Source: CBDCZY01 sp965224745 (GTDB lineage: Bacteria > Pseudomonadota > Gammaproteobacteria > Methylococcales > Methylomonadaceae). From it: DNA of 64,000 bases. The stretch covers positions 1,240,001 through 1,304,000 of the forward strand of contig CBDCZY010000002.1 in the NCBI GenBank assembly GCA_965224745.1, written 5' to 3'. The notes beneath the pieces were generated by a model. It saw only the letters and a list, made by a program, of their open reading frames with translations, made no database searches and was not told the DNA's origin. Each line of letters begins with the position of its first letter. The stretch's first letter is position 1. The translations under genes were made by a program, and so were the position numbers. Positions 33,854 through 41,361 of this stretch are shown here, piece by piece.

Positions 33854-33887
33854 AGTTTTTATCTCACGAACTCGCTAAAAACTATGC
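33850..33887. repeat. 12-bp inverted repeat beside the DUF4338 relic
   Basis: GCATAGTTTTTA (33850-33861) and its exact complement (33876-33887) are separated by 14 bases and followed on the plus strand by GTGGTTTTTTT. It could be a weak rho-independent terminator or the remains of a mobile-element end, since it touches the start of the DUF4338 fragment. Confidence 0.45.
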
Positions 33888-34259
33888 GTGGTTTTTTTGG
33901 TTTTGTTCAGATGACGGGTTAATCTCTTTCTATATCTGGCATAGAGAGACAGAACAAATTAGCCGTGCATATTCGACTCGTGTTGAAACTCATGCAGACT
34001 CATTGTGTTAAATGACACATGTATTTCTTTTTTATACTGCAAATAACATAATTTAATTTATTCGTCTTTTTTCTCCCTTCAGCAACAAATGTGTTCTCCA
34101 ACTAAATCATTCTCAACTGAATTTAAAATATAATAAAATCATAATCTTAGAATATTCATACATTAAATAGACAAATTAGGCTCGCTCTTTCCCTCCGTCT
34201 GGCCTTTTTTTTGCTTTCACTTTTTATTCTACTATCAACTAATCAGCAAGGTATTTAAT

Positions 34260-34973
34260 ATGGTAAAAAAAACACTGGGTTGCACAGGTTTACTAGTAGG
34301 CTGCATGTTTGCTCATCAAGCCTCGGCAGCCATTCTTAATATAGATGCGATGGAAATAACATCGGGACATATTATTAGAAGTTTTAACCCGAATGACGCG
34401 GGAACACCGATTGAACTCGATTTTACTGGGAATACCAACCTGGTGGGTGGCTATCTCAACAGAGATACTACACCAGACGCTATGGCCATTGCCCAGACCA
34501 ATTTCCGTATGGTGAAAGATCCAAAAGAACCAACACAATATGTTTATACTGCTGCTGCCAATATTCGCCATAATGATGAATGGACTGGTATGGCTCCACC
34601 CTTAGACGGCACTATTACTGATCCCAGTTATGTGGTTCCAACAGGGGTTATTGATGATGAAGCAGGAACAATTACCATGGACTTATCCAGTTGGTTTGCC
34701 AACCATATGGGTATGAATCAAAATCTTGGTGGAACGGCTACCGGTAGCTGGGATTCGGCAACAGGAGCAATCACCGATTTGACTTGGTCATCTACTCTTA
34801 CCCAGGGCATGAACCCAGGTGCAACCGTTGAATGGACATTGCAAGGTAACGTTTTATCGACCAGCGCCAGTGGTGATGCTGTTAACCCTGTTCCAGTGCC
34901 TGGGGCAGTATGGTTAATGGGCAGCGCTCTGTTCGGCTTGTTCGGACTGCAAAAGCGTAACCGACAGTCATAG
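34260..34973 (+). CDS. Secreted VPxP-CTERM (PEP-CTERM-like) protein
   Basis: 237 residues. A signal peptide (LGCTGLLVGCMFAHQASA) is followed by a beta-rich body of about 180 residues with repeated short motifs (NIDAMEITSGHIIRSFNPND, GTITMDLSSWFANHMGMNQN, GATVEWTLQGNVLSTSASGD). The C-terminal signal is PVPVPGAVWLMGSALFGLFG then LQKRNRQS, a classic VPLPA-type exosortase substrate. The body may be a cell-surface matrix or exopolysaccharide-associated protein; I recognise no specific family. The gene has its own terminator and a leader of 200 bp or more without genes. Confidence 0.85.
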   Translation: MVKKTLGCTGLLVGCMFAHQASAAILNIDAMEITSGHIIRSFNPNDAGTPIELDFTGNTNLVGGYLNRDTTPDAMAIAQTNFRMVKDPKEPTQYVYTAAANIRHNDEWTGMAPPLDGTITDPSYVVPTGVIDDEAGTITMDLSSWFANHMGMNQNLGGTATGSWDSATGAITDLTWSSTLTQGMNPGATVEWTLQGNVLSTSASGDAVNPVPVPGAVWLMGSALFGLFGLQKRNRQS

Positions 34974-34989
34974 CTCATCTCAGTATCTA

Positions 34990-35022
34990 AATGCCGGGAT
35001 GTATTATTGTCTCGGCATTTTT
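34990..35022 (+). terminator. Rho-independent terminator after the VPxP-CTERM gene
   Basis: Stem AATGCCG / CGGCATT with further partial pairing in the loop, followed by TTTTTCGG. It starts 17 bp after the stop codon. Confidence 0.75.
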
Positions 35023-35100
35023 CGGTTGGCTAATGTTTATATTCCGTACTTGGTCGTGGTGAAGGATTGTTGAGTTTTATCTTTTCTCAAAGAGATGAAC

Positions 35101-35130
35101 AAAAAAACGGCTGTTATATCAACCGCTTTT
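35101..35130 (-). terminator. Terminator of the broken duplicated-domain gene
   Basis: Read on the minus strand: AAAAGCGGTTG, six-base loop, CAGCCGTTTTTTT, an imperfect stem (one G bulge, one G-T) with a run of seven T. It lies about 80 bp past the original stop codon at 35213, so it was probably that gene's terminator before the IS1380 insertion. Confidence 0.65.
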
Positions 35131-35274
35131 GAATGACAACAAGAGCGTTAATACAATCAAGTTGTTGCTAACAATTTACTAGATGTATCACCCAGCTAGA
35201 CGGTAATTAATTTCAACGACTATCATTCAGTAAGGCACTGAGCCATTTAGAAACACTTTTAACCGATACATTAT

Positions 35275-36930
35275 CCTGAATCCGTGACTTAAAGTGCATC
35301 CACCAATCCTTGGGAAGCCACATTAACATTTCAACGTTTTAATACCTTGTTATTGTTTGACAAAGCTTATAGTACGAGCACACTGAGGCTATTTAAGCAT
35401 CAATAGCTCTCAATTGACACCAAATCCTGTACACCAGGCACTGCTATCCCTGAGAGGCATGTTCTCGCATTTTTTTTAAGAATAGTGTGGCGTTATCCTG
35501 ATGCTAAGCGATGGTAGGTTGACTCAAATGCTAAAAAACCCGGGCAGTGTTTGGAGAAACGAAGTTTTATTCGTCGCCCGGCATGGATGACCCGAGCCGC
35601 TAGGTACATCAGTTCCTGTATAACCGTTTTTATTCGCCTTCTTTTAGCCGGATGACGGACAGGACTGATGTTGCCTATGAGCCCGATTAAGCCGATCCAA
35701 CGCAAGATATTGTAACTATAAGCGCTCAATGCCATGATCAAGTCGTTGGTGGCAAATTTGCCCGAAGGTAAGCGTTCGATATCGAGGTCGGTTTTAAATT
35801 CACTGTGGAATTGTTCGGAAGTGGCATGATCTTGGTAAAGAGCAATGATCTGTTCATCAGCGTAGGCGAGCGAATTTAATGAGGTCCACCAGCCTTCTAT
35901 TTCTATCTCAGGGATTAACAGCATTTGACCCTCTGCATCCATAGTTCTTTCGATAACCCGCATGACGCGGCGGAAGCGATAGGTTTGCCCGTCTTGTTGT
36001 TGGGTTTCTTGGACACTGAACAAGGCGACCCGTTTGCCGACCCTCGGCGTTGTCCATTTGCCTTGTTGTTCAGCCAAGGCTAACCAAGCCTCCAGGTCTT
36101 GTTTTCTGGGGTTCCATTTCAGGATAGAGTCCACTTGGTTTTGGTGCAGCCAGACACGGGTATCCAAGGCATCATGTCCGCTATCCAAACGCACCAGCAG
36201 CGGAGCCTCAGTCAAGCACCGAGCATATTCAATGACGCGGTCCAGCGTCTTTTGAAAACCGTTTTGACAATGCTGCTTACCTTCTCGAAGTTCATTAAGC
36301 AGACACCAACCCTCATTACCCAGATAAGCCGCAATCGGCGCATAGCCATCATGGCCTTTATAGGTTCTGGAAACACCTTCCTTCTGGGTCTTCTCATTGT
36401 TCATCGGATACACATCAATATCCAATGCGACATGATGGGTGGCCAATGGCGTCACCGGTACCCCGGCATGAGTCAGAAATTCAATATTACATTGTTGCAT
36501 GATGACCAATAGTGCTTCAGCCTCTTCATCCAGTCGTTGTCTTAATCTTGCGCTTGAGGGTACGCGCTTAATCGACAGCGCGTTCTTGAAGTAGTCATCA
36601 TCTCGGTAGTTCTCGATTGCTTCGAAGTCGCTTTTGCCTAAACATAGCGTTCCAATGTATGATTTGATGATGTCGCTGTGCGAAATGCCATGGCGTAAAG
36701 GAATGCCGGCCTTGAGCGCTTTATGAATAGTGCTATATCGATTTAAACATAAGCCAACTAAGGCCAAACCAGAATGACTTGTATAAGTTTCTGTTGTGGA
36801 TTGTTCGATGATAAGACGTTTCATTTTGCACTTGTTGGGTGAAGTTTTTAACGCCTCTATTTTAACACTTTATTGCTTATTAATCAGCTAGATAACTCAT
36901 TATATTAACTCCTTAAATCACGGATTAAGG
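35275..36930 (-). mobile_element. IS1380-family insertion sequence, copy A
   Basis: 1,656 bp, bounded by imperfect inverted ends CCTGAATCCGTGACTTAA (left) and CCTTAATCCGTGATTTAA (right end, read inward). A 5-bp target duplication ATTAT flanks it (35270-35274 and 36931-36935). The same 1,656-bp unit occurs at 60219-61874. It carries one transposase gene and about 220 bp of non-coding sequence at the left. The intact transposase and clean target duplication point to a fairly recent insertion. Confidence 0.92.
35493..36824 (-). CDS. IS1380-family transposase, copy A
   Basis: 443 residues. DDE-type enzyme with candidate acidic residues in VALDIDVYPMNN, LLVRLDSGHDALD and HATSEQFHSEFKTD, an N-terminal region with the HGISHSDIIKSYIGTLCLGK segment of IS1380 transposases, and a C-terminal basic tail. 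The frame is complete with no stops. It differs from the copy-B protein at only a few residues (for example YST/YGT near residue 30 and A/V near 36). Confidence 0.92.
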   Translation of the reverse strand: MKRLIIEQSTTETYTSHSGLALVGLCLNRYSTIHKALKAGIPLRHGISHSDIIKSYIGTLCLGKSDFEAIENYRDDDYFKNALSIKRVPSSARLRQRLDEEAEALLVIMQQCNIEFLTHAGVPVTPLATHHVALDIDVYPMNNEKTQKEGVSRTYKGHDGYAPIAAYLGNEGWCLLNELREGKQHCQNGFQKTLDRVIEYARCLTEAPLLVRLDSGHDALDTRVWLHQNQVDSILKWNPRKQDLEAWLALAEQQGKWTTPRVGKRVALFSVQETQQQDGQTYRFRRVMRVIERTMDAEGQMLLIPEIEIEGWWTSLNSLAYADEQIIALYQDHATSEQFHSEFKTDLDIERLPSGKFATNDLIMALSAYSYNILRWIGLIGLIGNISPVRHPAKRRRIKTVIQELMYLAARVIHAGRRIKLRFSKHCPGFLAFESTYHRLASG

Positions 36931-37954
36931 ATTATTATTACCATCTTCATTGATTAAACGGCGGGCATTGTCGTTTGTCCCAAAACCCAGGTGGTAAATA
37001 CCATCAAAAATTTTGTTGATAGCATTCCTGCCAAATAACTTTTTCTTTGCACCATCGCCTTGTACAAGGTGATATCCGGTTTCTATATCATCTTCATCAT
37101 TACCGTGATATTCAATCCACTCAGCCTGCCTGTTGACTACAATATAATCTGTCATAGCCAATACTTCTTCAGGACTAATGCCGTCTTCTGAAGCGCCAGT
37201 CGCATTGATCGACTCAACCACGACATGATTTAAATTATCAGCTGCCTCTGCAGCTTCACGCATATCTCCAGTTGAAATGCGTTTGGCCAAACCTCGGTCA
37301 GTGTAAATAATATCGATAACTTCATCCAGACCTGTTCCAGTTGTTCCCTCAACTTCAGTTATTTGGGGATTAGTCAGGTGTCTCCCGCGCCCTTCCAGGT
37401 CTTCCCTTAGCAAAGAGTCAAGCCATCTCCCGACCTTTTTAAAAGAAGCGTTGGCATTGCCATCTTCATTTGATAAACGGTTTTTTTGTGGGTTTCAAAA
37501 CCCAGATGATAGATGCTATCCGCAACCCTGTTTACAGCGTTTCTGCCAAATAATGTAGTTTTGGCGCCATCTCCTTGAACGTTATGGTAGCCTGTTTCGA
37601 TATCACCTTCATCATCACCATGCAATTCCAGCCATTCCTCATAGTTGTACAGGAACAAATGGTCATTTAATTCACGTGTATCCGCCGTAGAAATCACGTG
37701 ATCATTTGCTACGCCGGTTGCAATAATCGCAGCAACAATAATTTTATTCATGTTATTGGCTGCCCGGGCTCCGGCAGTAATTTCTTCTGACGTTATACGT
37801 TTTTGTAACCTGGAATCTGATTCTATTATTTCAACAATACGGTCTAAGCCAGTGCCTGTAAGTGTTTCATCAAGGGCATGAGCGACATTAATACCAAAAA
37901 AAAAGCCGAAGACAGGACGAACGTAGTTTTTATTCTGAATGGGTTTATTACCAC

Positions 37955-38337
37955 AGTTAAATCCTCCAATGTTATTGATTTAGTGGTGTAAAAAATTATT
38001 AGTTTTTTTACTTAATTTTTTATACAAACCCTATGACGAGCTTTTATACTAGCTAAAAATACTTAAAACATCAATGGCGATGAACCTCCCAAAAATATTA
38101 TTTTCCTCTCAAAATATGCCGGAAAAATAAACCTCCGCCCTTTTTTTGAATTTACAATGAAACTTTAATTACTCACTTCAGGAGTTTTATATAGCACCCC
38201 ACTTCGCGTACAATAATTGGTCAAATCAATTACATCCATTTTTTGCGAATACGACTATTTAATGGGTCTATATCCAATATGACAGTTGTTGGTAACCGCA
38301 AAACCGAACTAACGAACCATCAGTACCCTGGAAATCC
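37955..38337. other. Intergenic region between the broken gene and the Hsp70 operon
   Basis: About 380 bp between divergent genes, AT-rich around 37980-38170. It should contain the promoters of the duplicated-domain gene (left) and of the lipoprotein-Hsp70 operon (right). No gene or strong hairpin seen. Confidence 0.5.
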
Positions 38338-38727
38338 ATGACCATACGATTCATTTTGCTTAGCATGACCATTTTTTTACTCGCTGCCTGCTCACAACCG
38401 AAAAAACAAGAAGATGTTTGGCAATCCAGTACCTTGGCTGCTTCAACTATCACTCAGGTTAAAAGTGCCAAGCTGCATTATCAACAGTGCATCTCCAAAA
38501 AAGTACAACAAGAACAAGCAACGCTCACAGATAGTCGTATCGCCACCGACCGAATACTTAAACTTTGTGAAAATACACTAGGTGAAATTCGACAAGCGTT
38601 TCGACAAGAAAACGTACCCGATCACATTTCTGACCGCTACCTTAAGCGCACCCGAACCCAAACAGCTCGTAACGTCCTTCAATATATGATGTTTGAGAAC
38701 GCCAAGCAGCAGAGTATCGAAAACTAA
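38338..38727 (+). CDS. Small lipoprotein at the head of the Hsp70 operon
   Basis: 129 residues. The signal peptide MTIRFILLSMTIFLLAAC carries a canonical lipobox (LLAAC, Cys 18). The mature part is helical and charged (VKSAKLHYQQCISKKVQQEQ, RILKLCENTLGEIRQAFRQE). No family recognised. It is followed 56 bp later by the DUF2760 gene and the two Hsp70-family genes, suggesting the operon product works at or on the envelope; that is inference. Confidence 0.7.
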   Translation: MTIRFILLSMTIFLLAACSQPKKQEDVWQSSTLAASTITQVKSAKLHYQQCISKKVQQEQATLTDSRIATDRILKLCENTLGEIRQAFRQENVPDHISDRYLKRTRTQTARNVLQYMMFENAKQQSIEN

Positions 38728-38783
38728 TAAGCCCCAGCAGACAAAATGGCTACCACGCTTAACCCTAACTACAGGCATTTGCC

Positions 38784-39431
38784 ATGAATATTGATTTATC
38801 TCGTTACAAAGTGGACTTAACTCTGCTTCCCACTACCTTTGATGCGGTTCATGCCGGACTTGCAGGCTTGGCTTTATTGCTTTTTATGATACTAACGCTT
38901 CTGTTGCTGGGTAAGTTATTACGCCGCTCCAAACCTAAAACACCCCTTGCAGAAGCATCCCAAGGCCCAGTAATAGATACTAAGGTAGTTGAAAAAGTTA
39001 TCGAAAAACCAGTTCCAGCAATGGCGCCTGAGCCTGTCATTTTAAAAGAGTATACCCCCGATGCTGCGTTACAGCTTTTGGGTTTATTACAGAAGGAAGC
39101 ACGCTTCATCGACTTTCTTCAGGAAGATGTTACGTCCTTCAGCGATGCTGATGTGGGCGCAGCCGTACGAGTGGTGCATGAAGGTTGCGCTAAAGTCATC
39201 AAGCAACATTTTCAGCTGGAACCGGTTCGAAAAGAACAGGAAAACAGTTCAATTTCTCTGCCTAAAGGTTTTGATGCATCCTCAGTACGATTAACCGGCA
39301 ACATTGTGGGTGAGGCACCATTTTCCGGCACATTAATCCATCGAGGTTGGCAGGTAACTGATATCAAGCTACCTAAAATCACTCGTGGTCATAACATAAA
39401 AGTGGTTGCTGCAGCTGAGGTCGAATTATGA
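38784..39431 (+). CDS. DUF2760-family protein
   Basis: 215 residues. One N-terminal membrane helix (LAGLALLLFMILTLLLLGKL), a Pro/Val-rich linker, then the DUF2760 core: AALQLLGLLQKEARFIDFLQ, EDVTSFSDADVGAAVRVVHE, GCAKVIKQHF and the terminal strand pattern SVRLTGNIVGEAPFSGTLIH, RGWQVTDIKLP. DUF2760 genes often lie next to Hsp70-family genes, as here. The function is unknown; the stop overlaps the next start as ATGA. Confidence 0.85.
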   Translation: MNIDLSRYKVDLTLLPTTFDAVHAGLAGLALLLFMILTLLLLGKLLRRSKPKTPLAEASQGPVIDTKVVEKVIEKPVPAMAPEPVILKEYTPDAALQLLGLLQKEARFIDFLQEDVTSFSDADVGAAVRVVHEGCAKVIKQHFQLEPVRKEQENSSISLPKGFDASSVRLTGNIVGEAPFSGTLIHRGWQVTDIKLPKITRGHNIKVVAAAEVEL

Positions 39432-41320
39432 CTAACCCAAACCCAGACAGCTCGCATGACAAACCACCCGCTGATGACCAAACCAAAATCTGTTTAGGCC
39501 TTGACTTAGGCACCACCCATTGTGTACTGGCGTCACTAAATTACTCAGCACAAGATGAAGACAACATTCAACTTGATGTCATTACCATTCCTCAATTAAC
39601 CAACCCTGGCGTAGTAGAAGAAAAATCACAACTACCTTCATTCATCTATCAGGCACATAGCGAAGAGCTGGCAGCAGGATCAACCACCTTGCCCTGGAGC
39701 TCTAATCCACCCAGTATTATTGGAGAAATAGCTCGCAGCCTGGGTAGCAAGACCGCGATTCGACTGGTATCAAGCGCAAAAAGCTGGTTGTGCCACACCG
39801 GCGTAGATTGCAAAGCAGCTATTCTTCCAACCGATGCGCCAGAAGAAGTGCAACGTATATCACCGTTTGATGCAACGACAAGTTTCCTGGAACATATCAA
39901 ACAAGCCTGGAATCATACTCATCCTGATAACCCAATGGAACAGCAAGCGTTAACCATTACGGTGCCTGCATCCTTTGACCCTGCAGCACGAGAACTGACC
40001 ATCGAAGCCGCTAAAGCAGTCGGTTTAAATCAAGCGATATTGTTGGAAGAACCCCAATCGGCCGTCTACAGTTGGATTGAAAAAAATCAAAGCGAGTGGC
40101 GTAAACAAGCACATGTAGGAGACATCATCCTCGTCTTGGACATCGGTGGAGGCACGACTGACTTGTCCTTGATTGCTGTTACTGAGGAAGGCGGCAACCT
40201 GCAACTAACGAGGGTTGCAGTAGGCGACCATATTCTGCTAGGCGGTGATAATATGGACTTAGCGCTGGCTTACACCGTTAAATCCAAACTAGAAAAAGAA
40301 GGCAAAAAATTAGCGCCTTGGCAAATACAAGCCTTAACTCACGGCTGCCGGGAAGCGAAAGAAAAAGTATTTAACGATACCAATGTTAACGAGGTACCCA
40401 TCGTTGTCCCCAACCGGGGTTCCTCTATGATAGGAGGAACTCTCAGAGCAGCGCTTAATCGTGAAGAAATTTACCAAATATTGATTGAAGGATTTCTCCC
40501 CAGAGTAGCTGTTTCTGAAAGACCCGCTTCAAGAGCACGAACCGGCTTAATTACGACCGGGCTTCCTTACGCTCAAGATGCCGCCGTTACAAGGCATCTA
40601 GCAGGGTTTTTAACAAAACAAATTAAAGCGACCGAAGAGTTGGGTTTACCCTCACCGAAACAAGCAACCTTTCTTCATCCTACTGCTGTATTATTTAATG
40701 GCGGCGTGCTCAAAGCTACGTCTTTGGCGCAAAGGATGATGGAAGTCTTAAATAGTTGGCTGGAAGCAGAACAAGCGCCCCAGGCCAGGCTATTAGAAGG
40801 CGCCGACCTTGATCTTGCGGTCGCCAGAGGGGCAGCATACTACAATTATGTCCGACAAGGTAAGGGGGTAAGAATTCGCGGCGGCACCGCTGCCTCCTAC
40901 TATGTCGGTGTTGAGAGCGCCATGCCTGCTGTACCAGGCATCCCTCCTGAACTACAAGCGTTATGTATAGCCCCGATCGGTATGGAAGAAGGCACCGCTG
41001 AAGATTTGTCGGATGAAGAATTTGGACTGGTTATCGGCGAACCGGTACGATTTCGTTTTTTTGCATCGAATACACGACGCGAAGACAAGGTCGGCACGCG
41101 TCTCGATCAGTGGCATAATGATGAGCTAGAGGAACTGGATGAAATTGAAATTACTTTACCACTGGAAGATCGTAAACCTGGGGAAATTATCCCAGTCCAT
41201 TTATGTGCTGCCGTTACCGAAGTAGGTACATTACAACTGGAAGCAGTCGCTAGCCAGAGTAGACATCGCTGGAAGATTGAGTTCGATGTACGCGCAGGTG
41301 AAACAGTAGAAGGTTCATAA
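39428..41320 (+). CDS. Hsp70-family protein (first of tandem pair)
   Basis: 630 residues. The actin-like ATPase domain is intact: phosphate-1 loop CLGLDLGTTHCVLASL, phosphate-2 LDIGGGTTDLSLIAV, adenosine-site ATFLHPTAVLFNGGVLKATS, and LLEEPQSAVYSW in the linker between lobes. The C-terminal part is a shortened beta-rich substrate region (IIPVHLCAAVTEVGTLQLEA) with no DnaK-type lid or EEVD-like tail, so it is a YegD/DnaK-related paralogue, not DnaK itself. It starts inside the DUF2760 stop and is followed 41 bp later by the second paralogue. Confidence 0.9.
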   Translation: MTNPNPDSSHDKPPADDQTKICLGLDLGTTHCVLASLNYSAQDEDNIQLDVITIPQLTNPGVVEEKSQLPSFIYQAHSEELAAGSTTLPWSSNPPSIIGEIARSLGSKTAIRLVSSAKSWLCHTGVDCKAAILPTDAPEEVQRISPFDATTSFLEHIKQAWNHTHPDNPMEQQALTITVPASFDPAARELTIEAAKAVGLNQAILLEEPQSAVYSWIEKNQSEWRKQAHVGDIILVLDIGGGTTDLSLIAVTEEGGNLQLTRVAVGDHILLGGDNMDLALAYTVKSKLEKEGKKLAPWQIQALTHGCREAKEKVFNDTNVNEVPIVVPNRGSSMIGGTLRAALNREEIYQILIEGFLPRVAVSERPASRARTGLITTGLPYAQDAAVTRHLAGFLTKQIKATEELGLPSPKQATFLHPTAVLFNGGVLKATSLAQRMMEVLNSWLEAEQAPQARLLEGADLDLAVARGAAYYNYVRQGKGVRIRGGTAASYYVGVESAMPAVPGIPPELQALCIAPIGMEEGTAEDLSDEEFGLVIGEPVRFRFFASNTRREDKVGTRLDQWHNDELEELDEIEITLPLEDRKPGEIIPVHLCAAVTEVGTLQLEAVASQSRHRWKIEFDVRAGETVEGS

Positions 41321-41361
41321 TGTTCACTTTCTCTTGTTCTTAATTCAGAGAATCTGCGGCC

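Larger units (their letters stand above)
35213..37954 (-). pseudogene. Secreted protein with two RTX-associated domains, broken by IS1380 and two indels
   Basis: Once the damage is undone, one gene is visible from GTG 37954 (GGAGG 8 bases ahead) to TGA 35213. It has a signal peptide (TTFVLSSAFF...VAHA-LDE) and two tandem repeats of about 150 residues. Both contain TGTGLD.(V/I), an EWLELHGDDEGDIETGYH-like core, V.GDGAK..LFGRNA(V/I)N, IYHLGF and NEDGNAN...WL..LL. A one-base loss in an A/T run (37896-37904) breaks the signal peptide, and another (37481-37487) breaks the frame between repeats. IS1380 copy A (35275-36930) sits in the last codons; joining 36931 to 35274 and removing one ATTAT restores VSVKSVSKWLSALLNDSR. 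A similar domain occurs in RTX-type secreted proteins, from memory. Confidence 0.75.

Noticed and set aside
36099..36512. 137-codon plus-strand frame inside IS1380 (and its twin at 61043-61456)
   Set aside because: Antisense of the transposase gene; conserved only because the element is.
37407..37751. Two independent small genes in the duplicated-domain region
   Set aside because: Frames join once one base is restored in the homopolymer at 37481-37487, and both halves carry the same domain.
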